64,000 nt of DNA from Paraspadella gotoi (GCA_051294375.1 CM119268.1:20429672-20493671); one strand, 5' to 3'. Counted from the first letter of the stretch, positions 30,592 through 43,389 are shown. The notes: generated by a model from the letters alone, not told the origin. Program-made: numbers and translations.

Positions 30592-31790
30592 TTTAGTCGA
30601 TCTGCTTATCAGCAGATCCCGACTCTATAACTCACCTTTTATAAACTACTTTTTCGGTCCGTCGGTCCGCCCCCTCAAATATTGTCGGGCACACCACTTA
30701 TAATCATGTCAGAAATCGAATTAAATGATAATTATCAAAAAAATGATGTCCGTTGCGTTCCGTCTGTCTGTCCGTCGTCCTATCCGTGCCGTCGCGTCCG
30801 TGCCGTCCGTTGGCCGTCCGCACCTTAGGCAAAAAACACCAATTAACTCGTGGATTGGACTTTGCGATGATTTACAAATGAAATTTTGTGTTGTGGATAG
30901 GTAAGTGTGTTGATTGAGCTGGATAATTAAGTTTGATGGAAATCGTCCGAGTGGAAATGAGTTTAAATGGAAAAAACAAAAAAAATTATTCACTATTTGA
31001 AGCACCAATTGCTCATGAGTGGATGGGGCTTGATTGACCTGGAATTTTGTATGTTGGGTAGGAAAGTGTGTGATTGAAGCGGAAATCAAGTTTCGATGGA
31101 ATAGTTTGAGTGGAAATGAGTTTAAATGGAAAAAAACAAAAAACCCTGTTTTAACTAATTGATTATGCTTCTTTTTCCTTTATATTAAATGTATCTGCAG
31201 GATGTATTAATAAATCAAATAATGTAATCAAGTTAATTAATCAATTATAAAATAAATTAATTCAATAATTTAATTAAATTAGTCAATCAATCCGTCATCC
31301 GTCCCATCTTAGCAAAAAAGCTCCAATAACTCGTTGATTGGCCTGGTTGGATTGGAATTATTTTGTTGTGTGGGTAGGAAAAGTGTGTGATAAAGCTGGA
31401 TATAAAAATTTCGATGGAAATCGTGTGAGTGGAAATTAGTTTAAAATGGAAAAAAACATAAGTCGAATTTACTAAAATCTTTACTTATTTTAACCAATAA
31501 ATAACTCCTATTAATCATAATTGGATGGATAGATTGAGTTGAAAATTTTGTGTGTGGGTAGGAAACGTATGACGAAGCTTGATATAAAGTTTCAGTGGAA
31601 ACAGTACCCGCAGTGGAGATGAAGTTTTAAATGAAAAAATATGAGTCCATTTACTTAATCTTTTAATTTATTTTAACCCATGATAGATTGAGAAATGAAA
31701 TTTTTTGTGAGCCGGTAGGAAAGTGAGTGAAGAAGCTTAGATATAAAGTTTTGACGGAATTGGCAAGTTGAAAAAATTATGCAAGTTGAA
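30592..31790 (+). repeat. Family H repeat, noisy long copy
   Basis: Hairpin CGATCTGCTTATCAGCAGAT, then CCCGACTCTATAA, GTCGGTCCGCCCCCTCAA, degraded GTCCGTCC units and four or more rounds of GTGTGTGGGTAGGAAA. It has many more indels than the copy at 1369. Confidence 0.75.
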
Positions 31791-31854
31791 AAAAATGATG
31801 CCCAAGTTAAAAAAATCTTAAAAGCATAGGAATCGGTCGCTATTTTGCAATAAA

Positions 31855-32325
31855 AAGAGAGAGAGCAGAGAGCAGAGAGAAAGAAGAGTGTGAAGAGAGA
31901 GAGAGAGAGTGAGAGAAGAAAGAGAGAGGTGAGAGAGAGAAGAGAGAGAGAGAGAAGGAGACATAAAAAAATAAAAAAATCTAAAAAGACTCAAGATCGA
32001 GCAAGAGCCCACTATCATAGAAAATTAATGAAAAAAAGCGCGGGAAAAACGAATGAATCATGCGATAACGGAATTGTTGATGTTACTAGTAATTGAATTA
32101 GTAATAACTAATTGATTGATGTAAATATATTTATTGATGTAAATTAGGAATTAGATTATGATTCGATGAAAAATCAATTATTGATGCGATGATAGTCCAT
32201 TCCCTTGCTTGTGATGAATAGTCATTCAGATGATGCGATGAATATGGTCATTCATTGATGGCGAATGATTGTCATCTCATTGATGCGAATGATAGTCAAT
32301 AAAACAAACAAATGCGTGTATGAGT

Positions 32326-32375
<50 letters not shown>

Positions 32376-32380
32376 AAGAA

Positions 32381-32415
<35 letters not shown>

Positions 32416-32917
32416 AAGAAAGAGAATAAATACCACGAAAAATCCTCGGAATGAAAATATGGGATTTTGTATTGAAAAAGTGCGGAATATGGCAATAATA
32501 AAAAGTTTTTAGAAGGAAAAAAATAATCAGAAATTTTTCAAAAAAACAAACAATCACGACAAAAGAATCGGACAGATAGGTGACAGACACAACAACAGAA
32601 GACAGAGAGACAGAGAGAGAGAGAGAAAAAGAGAGAGAGAGAGAGAGACAGCCGCTGCAGAGAAAAAGAGAAAGAGAAAGAGCGATATATAATAATTAAA
32701 AGAGAGAGAGAGAGAGAGAAGCATCTTACAGCCCCTTTACTCGTTAAAAGAATGCAGCAGTACTATATGGCGCCCGCACGTAGCGTGAGCTATTCTCTAC
32801 CCAAAGGACGCCGGGTTTTTTCGCACCCTGTTCGGCGGGCAATCGTTTTTTAACATTAGTGAACCCTTCAACATTATATTAAAAAATTGTTTGTAAAAAT
32901 GAGAGAGAGAGAAGAGA

Positions 32918-32949
<32 letters not shown>

Positions 32950-33035
32950 AAGAGCTGGACAAGACGCTGCAGAGGCGGAACTCGTTTTTAGAAGAAGCAG
33001 TGACCGGGAGAAAAAGAGAGAGAGAGAGAGCGACA
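31855..33035. repeat. Cluster of (GA)n tracts with a degenerate 25-bp satellite
   Basis: GA-rich runs at 31855-31960, 32324-32425, 32598-32722 and 32900-33035. Between them, at 32165-32300, lies a noisy array of the GATGCGATGATAGTCATTCA unit from 985-1222. No coding exon was recognised. Confidence 0.8.
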
Positions 33036-33894
33036 TATATTAAAACGTTTTTGTTTTGTAAATAAAAACATAAACTAAAATACCAATATTGATAAATGAA
33101 ACAATGAAGAATTTTAAAGATGCTTGATGATTAGAAGCCCATATATGAAAATTCAACACCTATGATACTCACACTTTCAGAAGCCAGATTGGCAAAAAGC
33201 GAGACGCACCGAAAGCTAAACCGAAAAAAATCTAGACAGGACGGGCTTTTGCCCGCTCTGGGCTCGATAATAGAGGATATTTGTTTGTTTTGATAAAATG
33301 TAAAACAAAAACATTTTAATAACTGTCCCTGACTCAATTTAAAGGACATCGAATGATACAAAGCTGAAATAAAATTATAATTAATCTATAATTAATTAAT
33401 CTATTAATTAATTAATTAATCCTATTAATTAATTAATTATTAATCAATTAATTAATTAATGTATCGTAGGCAGAATCCGACATTGTTTGCTCAAAACTTG
33501 TTAATGTTAGAGCTTTTCGTAAGTATATTCATCGTCTCTTCATATTTTTAAGGGCTTTCTGAGGAATATTAATATTGTTAATATTTTAAATAAACACTTT
33601 GTTTTAAAAAGTGTTAAAAGTTAAAAAAAAAGAATTTAAAAACAGTGAGTTGGAAAAATGAAACCCGATTTACAAGCCAACTTTCTCCCACTCCATTGTC
33701 AAGGCCATATCTTAAACTGATCACTAATAAAAGTTTTAAACACATAAATAGTTTTAGTATTTTCTAAACTCAACTAATTTTTAAAATAAAAAAAATTAAC
33801 TACTGGTTTACAAATGAACAAGCGTATTTCTGAGCCGGCGCTTGTTAAAAATTATCACCATGTATATGAGCTAATTCAATATGCTTTCCTAATT

Positions 33895-36035
33895 ATTTTG
33901 CCAATTCTTTAACGTGACGCTTTCAATAAGACCTTGTCTATTGGTCCGCAGCCGCGCGTGGCCAATGGGGAAATAACAGTAGAAGGCAACCAGTGAACTC
34001 GGTTGTTCTTGAATGTTTTTGCGGTTGAAGACCAGATTCGGTCCTGTTGTCAATGCGAAAAACAAAAAAAAAAATAATTTCAAGAGCAAAAGTTAGATAT
34101 TTTTCAGATTTTCTTCTCGTTGAATATACATATGATTCTATTCTATGAAAAAAATCGTTGAAGTTCTCTCCTCTGTTCGAAAATGTTCTCAACAAAAGAC
34201 AATAAGAGATCGAAAACAAAAAATATTAAGAAATTAAAGGAATTGGGAAATGTCACCGAGAAAAATGAAAATCTGACGGATAAAAGATAGAAATCGGCCT
34301 GTTTTTAGGTTCCTGAATTCCATCCAATATTGAATATAAATTAATAATTATTAAAAACGTTATATATCATTAACTAATAGCATTACCTTAAAAATACTGC
34401 TCGAACTGGCTATCGATGAAAGCCTCCAAACCGGCTCCAACATTCCTCGTTATTGACGGCGTCTCCGATCCACCGTTGTCTACGATGGTGAGACGGAGTT
34501 TGACGCCGCGTTCCTCGTCTCGCAACATCTTCTTCTCGATGTTGGACGTCTTGTCGATGCGCTCCTTCCACCGCCCACAGTTTACGGTCTTTGTTAAGAG
34601 ATCTGTCGAGGAAAGGATTTTCCCCAGCCGAGGGATGGGGGGAAGTCACGGTGAATAGTTCGAGAAAGTGAAGTTGTGATGTGTGAAAGTTGTCATTATT
34701 TGACGAAAGCCCCCATTTCTTTCTTGAATCTTGAGCTCAATTTTTAATCCTGTTATCTAATCTTAATCTTTTAACAAACCTCCACCGGCTAAACTCTAAC
34801 CACATAATCGTGGACTTAAATAACTTAATAATTAATAACATAAAAATTAAATTAATTAGGAAAAAATCCTTAACCCTGGAACAATTATGCGTAATCCTTA
34901 AAACCAATAATCCTTTACCCCTAATCCCCTGACCAGTGACCACTCCATAACCAAACCCCATCACCTCACTCTCAACCTCTGATGCTAATCTTTAAATTTA
35001 AAAATCTGACCCATACTGATATTAAGCATAAATGGGAACGCTTTAGTAATATTACTATCTAGGAAAAAACTAGCTCTTATACAGCAAATTGAGGTGTGAC
35101 AGTGAAATGTTTTTGGCATCTTTAAACACAATTCTTTTTACGCCTCGATGTTGATGTTGAGCATCTTTCCCCTTTTTCTGAGAGCTATAATAACATTTTT
35201 TTTGGAGGCAAAATGGTGGGAAAACTAAATACTAATTTTTTTTGATCTATTTTTCATTTGAAGTAAACAATATTTTTTGCCTGTAACTTCTTAAAACGAT
35301 TTGATCTAGCAAAAAAAAATTAAAAGAAGCTACCTAAAAAGAAATTCAATGTAGAATTCGGAATTTTTAAATTTTTATTTTAAAAAGTCAAATAAAAGTT
35401 TTTGAGTAGATATCTTTTATTAAAAATGTGATATAGTTGGAAACTGTCAAAAACATGCTGTTGGGTAAGAGTTGATTTCCCGAGTCCAGATTCGCCAACG
35501 ACCAATGAGAGTGAAATCGAAGCCGCGTTTCACCGATTTTGCGATGAAATTATTTAATGAATTCAATGCTGTGAGATTATGCATAGCAGATATTTTTGTA
35601 CGAGAACTGCTAAGTTTTAAACGAATGTTCAAGTTTAGGAACGTGACTTTTTTCTTTATTTCTTTCGTTCTAGTTATTGCATTTAATTTATTTATAATAT
35701 ATATATATAGTTATTTATTATATATTATATTTATGTTTGTTTGTTTTTTTCTTTGTTTTCTTTATTTTTTCTTCTTTATTATTTTTTTTCTTTCTTTCTG
35801 TACTTATTTTTTTTCTTTTCTTTCTTTTTTCTTTTCTTTCTTTTATTTATTTCCTTATTTTCTTTCCCTATTTCTTTTTTCTTCTTTTCTTCTTTATTTC
35901 TTTTCCATTTTTCTTCGTCCCATTCACACTGTTCCAGGGAGGGTGGCGAATCCAGATCCCAATGCCGACGATGCGTCGCCCTCCTCTCTACTTCCGGCAT
36001 CACAATCTGTCCGCTTGGATTTTCGCGAACTGAAC
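33895..36035 (-). pseudogene. Septin fragment (four exons, frameshifted)
   Basis: Septins are GTP-binding filament proteins of the cytoskeleton. On the minus strand: exon 35930-36035 (SGQIVMPEVERR, HWDLDSPPSLE; assignment tentative); exon 35455-35568, with HRK and SVKRGFDFTLI, then after a frame change VVGESGLGKSTL (P-loop); exon 34387-34602, with LNKDRKLWAVE, ERIDKTSNIEKK, ERGVKLRLTIVD, GDAVNNEECW and FIDSQFEQYF; exon about 33895-34043, with NRKNIQ, NRVH, FPIGHARLR and PIDKVLLK. These follow septin order (polybasic region, G1, G3, FISP.GHGLRP.D). Each exon needs one to several single-base frame changes, and the third has only partial matches. Either this is a pseudogene or the sequence is unpolished. 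The rest of the GTPase domain and the C-terminal coiled coil are missing. Confidence 0.75.
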
Positions 36036-36553
36036 CTGTCATAAAATTATAGACTATGAGTGAATCAAATGATGATAATTGATGATCGCAGGTTAATTTT
36101 AATGACAGCCTAGTGAATGAATTAAAAAAGATAACACGACTGGCAATAATGACAGCCCAAAATAACAACAGTTTATTGTCTAAACCAAATTTTTTTGTCA
36201 CTGTTAAAAACAATCTATATTTGAAAATGATAATACCGTTAGAAAAGAAAAAATAAATTAAATTCCATCGCCAAAAAAATACGAAAAAAAACGTTCGCTT
36301 TCCAAAGCTATTTTTGTGTTTGAGGCCGCATATTTTGCCTTTGTTTTTAATTTTTTAAAGTCATAATTTTAAACCCGCAGATAAGTTTAATGTTTCATTG
36401 TTTTTGTTAAAACATTACATCAGGATTTAAACGAAACGATTTAGATAAAGCAGACAAGGGCGAAAACAAAGGACTGAATTTTTTTTGACGATTTGAAGGC
36501 GTTGACGTTACTGAATAACATCAAACAATGTATGATTGTAAAAATGTCTTCAG

Positions 36554-36691
36554 ATAATACCTGGTGCTGCCGTTGGAAGTTCCGTAGCTCCTAGCGTCTC
36601 TCCAATGACTCGCTACTTCCCAAGTGCTCCTCGAAATAAGAACGACGATGACGACGACATAATTCGTGAGCGGAAATTAAAAAAATCCTGA
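36554..36691 (+). CDS. Candidate terminal exon of an unknown gene
   Basis: After the acceptor-like AATGTCTTCAG the frame is open for 45 codons to TGA: IIPGAAVGSSVAPSVSPMTR, YFPSAPRNKNDDDDDIIRER, KLKKS. No family was recognised. The composition looks protein-like, but a single exon with no partner is weak evidence. Confidence 0.25.
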   Translation: MIPGAAVGSSVAPSVSPMTRYFPSAPRNKNDDDDDIIRERKLKKS

Positions 36692-36829
36692 ATCACGTCG
36701 AAGGAATATTTTCGATGTCTCTCTCTCTCTATCGTTTTCCTAATTAAGTTAGGGGTTCCGACAGAAACGTCTTGCGATCCCTCAATCTTCCACTCGCTTC
36801 GTAGGAATCCAGGATATTTTTCAACCATT

Positions 36830-37912
36830 AAACAGGCGAAAATTGGCGAATCGGTTGAGTTTAAGCCTTACGAACATATTTACTCTCGAAAAGTGTTAAG
36901 GCGAAAGCATAAGTTTTTTCTTTCTTAATGCCGATCGAAAAAAAAATGAAATTTGTCAGTCAATGAGTCGAAAAAAAAATGTCCTTATGAGAAACTTTAC
37001 TTTTTTTCAATTTTTGATAGAAAGAACCGTTTGTTACACTTTGGCTGCCACGAAATAATATGAATCTGGTTTTGTTTAAGATTCGCCGAATGAGAAATGG
37101 GTGAGCCTTTCTTTCTTTGGTTCAACAAGAATTTTCGGATAAAACAAAATATTGAATTCGATCAGATATATTTTCTTTTCTTTTTCAGTTCAAACTTCTT
37201 TTTTTAAATACGAGATTTTTTTTCTTCATTTCAAGAATTTGAACAAATTTTGTTCAGCGGATTTTATGTAACTTGGCCGAAATTTATAGAGCGACGGATA
37301 GAAAAAGGAAATTTTGCCTTGTCATCTTTCTATTCACAAATTTAAAATTAATTATATTACAAATCTTTTTAGCGAAGCTCATTTTTAAAACCAAGCTTTG
37401 AGAGTAAAACAACGCGCTGTTTTGTAAGTAAAGCTTTCCTCTCTCGCGCAGAGAGCGTGTTTGTCATGAAGCTTTCCTCTACCGCGGCTTGCTGCTGGCT
37501 CCTATAGCGGCGGCGGCGCCCGAACGCTGCCGACGACCACTATCCTATCCCTCCTTCCTCTCCTCCTTACCTTTAAAAACTAGAGAGCTCCTCCTCTTCC
37601 GCCACCTCGGATATTCCTGGTATGGGCAATGCGCGTGTTTTGATAAAAATCCGACGAATATTTGCCGATAGTAACAAATGAGGAAACCAATTTCGCGTGC
37701 TCCAAATAATGGTTGTACCAATATCATAATTTTTAATGTCCGAGTTAGGCAAGGGAAAATATATGCATATCATAGATTAAACATTGTCCTAATTTTCCCG
37801 GTTCATCCTATTCTTGAGGGCCAAAAAGCTCTTGACTTCTCATTGGTTGCGCACGTCTCTCCATCCCTCTCTCTCTCTCTCTCTTACGTCTCTCTCCTCC
37901 TCTCTCTCTCTC

Positions 37913-37955
<43 letters not shown>

Positions 37956-37989
37956 TCTCATCCTCTTCTTCTCGCTCTCTCTCTCCTCA

Positions 37990-38021
<32 letters not shown>

Positions 38022-38065
38022 TTAGAGCTTTTCTTGTGTAATTAGAGTCGAAACCCCCCGTCTTC

Positions 38066-38096
<31 letters not shown>

Positions 38097-38600
38097 ATCT
38101 CTCTCTCTCTCTCTCTCTCTCTCCACGTGACTTTCGCGTGCGACCGAATGCAAATCGTTGGCACCGGCAATAGACGATGATTGACGTGTCCTCGTCGTCG
38201 TGGTTGTTGTTATTGTTGTTGTTGTTTTCAGTTAATAAATTCACGAAGTAGAACGCGGAGAAAAATAGGTTGGGAGAAACAAAGAACAAAACATATATTT
38301 ATTGTATTTATAAAAACTTGGCAGTAGTAATTAAGAGCCTTTCAGAAATAAATACAAATATAAATCCTATTAAACTTAACATCAATAATTTAAAATTAAT
38401 ACCTTAAAGAATGTCCTGTTTATTTATTATAAAGTTATTATTATATTATAAAGTTCTCCTTTTTTGATGTTTCATTTGTTTACGATGCCATCTATAAAAG
38501 TTTTATGTAACAAAAACTGTAAAAGACTTGGAATATCTACGATTAGGGAAAAACCTTAAAAGATTAAACTTTTAATTAATTAACATGTTTAAGCTTTTTC
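36830..38600. other. No supported exon; CT-rich tract inside
   Basis: The sequence includes (CT)n with interruptions at 37860-38122. A GC-richer patch at 37480-37680 is open on the minus strand (KTRALPIPGISEVAEEEELS) with a possible donor, but it matches no family I recognise. Confidence 0.4.
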
Positions 38601-38625
38601 ATGTAATCTCTAGATACTAATTGAG

Positions 38626-38709
38626 TGCTGGTCCTTTGTTGGAGGCTTTCGGAAAATGCGAAACGGACAGGAACGATAATTCATCGCAGATTCGGAAAAT
38701 ACATTCAAA
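38626..38709 (+). pseudogene. Myosin exon with switch I
   Basis: It ends at ATTCAAA|GTAAGG. Over 84 nt the myosin block PVLEAFGNAKT.RNDNSSRF, then GKYIQ, can be followed through three frames. This short, very conserved motif makes the identification firm despite the indels. Confidence 0.75.
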
Positions 38710-38932
38710 GTAAGGAAATCTGATATTTATCCATTGTTGTATAGCAAAATTATTTCAGTAAACTTTATAGCTCCTTTATTCTTGTTTATCTTATTCGCCT
38801 TCTTATAATTTGGTTCCATTAATTAATTGTAAGAAATAAATGAATTTTCTTGTATAACTCTTTATTGGTTGTTGTCAACCACCCCCCACCTCCCGGACAA
38901 ATCCATGTGATCCTCCTTTTTTCCTCCTTCAG

Positions 38933-39061
38933 GTGCAGTACAGTAAATCCGGGAAAGTGGTTGGGAGGCGGAGATCGAGAACTAACATGTTCGAGCGAAG
39001 CCCGTCGCGTCGCAGGCCAAAGGAGAATCAAAACTTTCACGTCTTTTATTATTTACTTCAT
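38933..39061 (+). pseudogene. Myosin exon after switch I
   Basis: The acceptor is TTCCTCCTTCAG and the donor CTTCAT|GTGAGT. The entry frame reads VQYSKSGKVVG and leaves as NQNFHVFYYLLH. The middle (GEIENYMFERS...QAKG) needs a frame change. It matches the myosin stretch I.G..I..YLLEKSR, RNFHIFY.LL. Confidence 0.75.
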
Positions 39062-40137
39062 GTGAGTCCTGATTAAGATTTGAGATTAATTAAAATTCAT
39101 TAAATTAAATTTTAGTTTGTTTGCTTTCGTTAGTAGACGGAAAAGCAAAGTTTTTATTTGTTTACAGGGACGGTAAAGTTTATTTTCCTACATAAACGTT
39201 TCTTGTTTTTGGCTCGGTTGTTAAGCCTTCGTCGGTACAAATGAGATTTGTAACAAGATTTGGGGGAAAATTTGAGAAGAAGGAGGTGAAAATACATATA
39301 TACTCTTCGTTATTGGCAACTCATATAAAATATGTTATCGTTTACTCATTGTAATATTATTATTGTTTTTATTATTTAATTCGATTTTGTTTATTAATTT
39401 TATTGCAGTAATAAATTTATTGTTGGTGAAATAGACATTATCAATATTCATTATTCAAATTTCTTAAATTTGGTAAATTTTTAGTTTGCAATTGAGCGTG
39501 TATTGAGAAAATTCTCTTCCTTGGTGGAAGCAGTATATCAAGCTGTTTCCGATTTTTTTGTAGAAATTCAAACACCGTCGTCGTCGTTCGTCACATTCGT
39601 CGTCTCGTCTATCGGTCAGGGTCGCCCTCACCCGAGACTTACGCGGTTCTGCGAACTTGAAAAGGCTGCGGGCAGGGGCGATGGGGGTTCCGCTGGATTT
39701 GAGTCCGTACGAATCTATCAAATATAGTTAAGATATATTTTGTGTCTCTTGGTGGCATTGTTTTTTTTAATTATAATCTGCTATATTTATTATCATATAT
39801 GATTAAAAATTAATCCATTCATTTTGGTGTATTAATATAAAGTTCTATCTTACCTCCTGACTTTGGATCATAGGCCTTTGCGGTGGTTGTGTAACTAGTC
39901 CGCGAGTCACTTAATTACAATTATTTTTCAAGTAACTTTGGAGAAAACATTATTTTTTGCAAACAGTAAGGGTTGAAATTTTGTTTTCGTTTTAGGGTTT
40001 TTTGTTTTATTGACCGTCGTTCTCCTTATCGGAAACGTCAAGTTTTAAAGAGGTAACCGAATTGTTTAAAAAAAAGTAACAATAGCTGATGTTAATAATA
40101 TTGTTGATAATGTAAGATATAATTTCTTGTTAAAAAG
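39062..40137. other. Between myosin pieces; one unassigned open segment
   Basis: At 39492-39727 the plus strand is open after TTTTTAG (VEAVYQAVSDFFVEIQTPSS and onward), without a recognised family. 39845-39900 holds a degenerate family D fragment. The rest is AT-rich. Confidence 0.35.
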
Positions 40138-40686
40138 AAAGCTCGCCGCATCAACGGTCTGGCGTCTGCATTTTCAAGTTCTGGGCTTTGGGTTGAGGAA
40201 ATCGAATCCTTACTCAAAATGAAAGAAAGATTCTCTTCTTCAAAGTTTTAAACAGAAAGGTAAAGTTTTCCAAATTAATACTATTTGGTTTTATTTGTGC
40301 TTGCTAATGAAAATAATTATAAAAACGAAGAGCGAGTCCGAAAAAAATTTTCTTTTCTATTTTAACAATATTTGTGAGTTTAATAATCAATGCTTAGCTG
40401 CACATTGTGGAAATGCTGCTTTCATCACTGATGGCATCAAGCAATCATACTTGCATATTGCAGTAATTTAAAAAAATTTAGATATTTCTAAAGTTTCATT
40501 CGTTCATTAAAAACACTATGTAAAGAAAGCCGCGGATTAAACCTTTCACTGGTTATCAACCAGTCAAAACAAATTTTTTTTATTTTTTCTTTTGGCATCA
40601 ATAAATTGGCAGCTGCGGGTTTAGATAGCTGACGACGGAAGATAGATTCCGTAAATATATGATGAGTTTCATCCTCGATTTTCTAA

Positions 40687-40726
40687 GAAATAATAATAAT
40701 AATAATAAAATTAATAATAATAATAA

Positions 40727-40758
<32 letters not shown>

Positions 40759-40760
40759 TA
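40687..40760. repeat. (TAA)n microsatellite
   Basis: An AATAATAAT run with a few interruptions. Confidence 0.9.
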
Positions 40761-40934
40761 AAAAAAAGTTGTTATTTCAATTATCGTTTATGCTGTTTAA
40801 GTTGTTAACTGTAGGGTTCTTAGATAATTATTGCCCTTAAATACTATCTTTCCTGTTGATTTATCACAATAACAAATTACTAATACTAATAGTAATGTTA
40901 TATTATATTATCAAAACACACACATCTTCCGTAG

Positions 40935-41080
40935 ACGAACTAGCGTGGGCCGGCGAGACCTTGAATTCTTCCTACGAGATGTCAGAGGCCGTCGCCGCCA
41001 GGAACAGTTTTGGCAAAGTTCCGTCTATTCCAGTCCTCTTCGATTGGATCTTGCTGAAAGATCAACAAAGTCTTGCTGCA
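40935..41080 (+). pseudogene. Myosin exon before the relay region
   Basis: After CTTCCGTAG the frame reads ELAWAGETLNSSYEMSEAVA, ARNSFGKV, then LFDWI and SLAAEAS. It matches the myosin pattern ARD.L.K.LY..LFDW.V..IN, with one indel pair around the LYS stretch. The 3' end is unclear. Confidence 0.65.
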
Positions 41081-41483
41081 GAAGCCAGTTTGCAAACGGA
41101 GCGGAGTGAAGTTTAAATCACTATGCATAAAATATCATAACTCAATAATAATTTATCATAAGGTTCGGAGATTAAGTCATAGACGACCGAAAATGAGTGC
41201 ATGTGTAATTTTTAAAAAAGGATGCGTTAAGATTAAGTTAATTTTCTTAAGGGTTAAGGATTTGGGGCAACATACTAGGTATAGAGAAATTGATAAAAAA
41301 TTTCTTTAGTTTTTATTGTTTAAAATTAAGTTTAAGGATTTTAAAAAAAATAGGATTTCAGAAAATAGTGACCTGAACATGGTTTCTCTTAACTTATTTC
41401 TTTTTCCTATTTATAATTTTTAACTCTACCTTTTTTCTTTCCTCTTCCGATATTTTTAGTAAAAAGTTATTCCGCTTCTGCAG

Positions 41484-41588
41484 ATGACGTCTAGTCGGGA
41501 ATATTGGACATTTCTGGCTTGAGGATTTTGTCAGCGAAATGGATTAAGAACACTTTCTCATTAATTTTGCCAAACGAAAACTTGCCAG
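41484..41588 (+). pseudogene. Myosin exon with relay helix
   Basis: The acceptor is CGCTTCTGCAG and the donor TTGCCAG|GTTTGA. GILDISG is in one frame; the following F-E-D-F and NGLE...INFANEN stretch is in others. It corresponds to IG.LDI.GFE.F..N.FEQ.CIN, ANEKLQ of myosins. Confidence 0.7.
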
Positions 41589-42344
41589 GTTTGAAAATTA
41601 TTGAAATAAAATTATTCAAATCATTTTACAGCAAAACAATGGTACCCTTTTTCACTGAAAATAAATCGTTGTTTAACAATTATTTAAATTTTTGTCTCCA
41701 ATTGTATTATTAAAGAAAGATTTTTTAAAAGCAATTAAACTTGGAAATTATTTTTCCATTAAAACTATATTATTATATTTACAATTAAACTAAATTACAC
41801 TAAATTCGAGCATTTCATCACGAACAAGTGTTTCAAATCAAAACAACAAGAGTACGAAAATGGAAAATATTGAGTGGACGAACATCGTATTTACGAAAGA
41901 TAACTCTGGTAAATTGTAGCATATTTTTAGTTATTCAATAATCATGACTGCGGAAATACTAGTTGATTATCGCGGTTTTTCCTTAATATTGCTCATAATC
42001 ACGTATGTGATTTAATAATTTTTCATATCAGGCTGTTTGAAATTATTTTTGGAGCGTCGCATTGCCTTTTGTCTTTAATCGAACGAAGCTTGCGTCGCCC
42101 CTGGCGGATCCACGATAACCTCGTGCATAAAAATGAACCAAGTTCACGAGGAAAAAAAGAATCGTTACTTTATCGCTCCTCATACTAAGGTTTAAGTTAC
42201 CGGAAGCTAAGATTTAAATTTAAAAATTTATAAAGGGTCAAATTAGTTATTTTAATCAAAGGAAACAATATATGTTGTGAAAAACCGTTATGAACTTCTT
42301 CTGCTAACACAACGCGTGAAATATTGTACAATGTTATTGAAATT

Positions 42345-42650
42345 GGGACAACTATGGTGGACTAAATCCCCAACCGTCTCAAGGCTAGCGGGCCCATTGG
42401 GTTGCGGAGGCAAGTCAATGATTATCGCCTCGCGCAACCGCAAAGGGTCCGGGGGTTCTAGCCCCGGTGGATCGTCTGGCAGTTCAAGCGTAGGGACAGG
42501 GGTTGGCATAACCCGGCTGTAAACATGGTGTTACAGCCTTATCGAAGCACGGAATGCTTAATATTGAACGTTCTGTCATTAACACTTATCAATAATTACT
42601 AATCTCTTCATTGGTGAGCCCGACCTTCTGACACAACAGCAACAACAACG
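42345..42650 (+). repeat. SINE-like repeat S2, opposite orientation
   Basis: The reverse of the copies at 395 and 13651: TGGTGGACTAAATCCCCAAC, then GGTTCTAGCCCCGGTGG (B-box-like), then TTCTGTCATTAACACTTATC and CTCTTCATTGGTGAGCCC. It is diverged from the others. Confidence 0.65.
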
Positions 42651-43389
42651 ACGAGAGAGTTTTCCAGGAATACACGAGGTACGATACCGCATGGAACGGA
42701 AGGTGGACTACACAGGCCGGATATAGGTTGACTACAGAGCCACGGATTGGGCGACTGAGATCGGACTGCGTTCTAAGGGGGAATCGCATGTATTAACTAT
42801 AGAAAGTAGGAGCGAGTGGGGAAATAGGTAACGTCCGCGAGACAGCGATTCATTGATCCTCATGCGCCCCGGACCAGCAAGCTAGGATAGGACTGTGGCG
42901 GTAGTTAAGGGCGAGACAAGAAAGTTAGTTCGAGAGAGAGAGAAGAGAGAAGAAGAGAATAAGAAAAGAGAAGAGAAGCTAAGGAGGGGCCGGACGAAGA
43001 AAGACATTTTGTTTTATGTGATGGGGAATTAATCTTTGGAACGAGAAAGCTCTCTCGAAGGTGTCAGTGCTTCAGAGATCGTATATTACAATCTCACAAG
43101 AAAACAGTTATCGTTCCGACAACAGATGTGCACCGAGTAACGAGAAGTGGCATGAACCGTAAGCTTTGTCACCGAGGATTTTACCGTCCCGCCATCTCGC
43201 GTACCCAGAGTTAGGTGCTGAAATGTAAGGATCAAAACGACGAGGCAAGATTGTGTAGCCGATATCAGAACTGGGGCCGGAGCCCCGGCCGTGAAAGGGG
43301 TTTCAGGGCTTAAGAGTGGAAGACGGAAGGAGCGGCAGCGCAGACCCGGAATGGCTATCTCACTTATTTCTACCAAGAAAGATTTTTTA
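42651..43389. other. GC-richer unique sequence, no gene identified
   Basis: The stretch has higher GC than its flanks and a GA run near 42930. Short open frames on both strands match nothing I know and lack splice context. Confidence 0.35.

Larger units (their letters stand above)
38626..41588 (+). pseudogene. Myosin motor-domain fragment (five exon pieces, frameshifted)
   Basis: Myosin heads are actin-based ATPase motors. Pieces in motor-domain order: 38626-38709, with EAFG, NAKTDRNDNSS (switch I) and RFGKYIQ in alternating frames; 38933-39061, with VQYSKSGKVVG, EIEN, MFERS and NQNFHVFYYLLH; about 40138-40259, with SAFSSSGLWVEEIESLLKM (weaker); 40935 to about 41080, with GETLNSSYEMSEAVAARNSF, LFDWI, SLAAEAS; and 41484-41588, with GILDISG then, after frame changes, a match to the NGLE...INFANE relay region. 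Acceptors and donors flank most pieces. The P-loop exon, converter, neck and tail were not found. Nearly every piece needs single-base corrections, so it is a pseudogene or low-quality sequence. The class cannot be told. Confidence 0.75.

Noticed and set aside
35472-36044. 190-codon Phe-rich plus-strand frame
   Set aside because: Most of it is a TTTCTTT-rich tract. The informative ends of the region are septin-like on the opposite strand.
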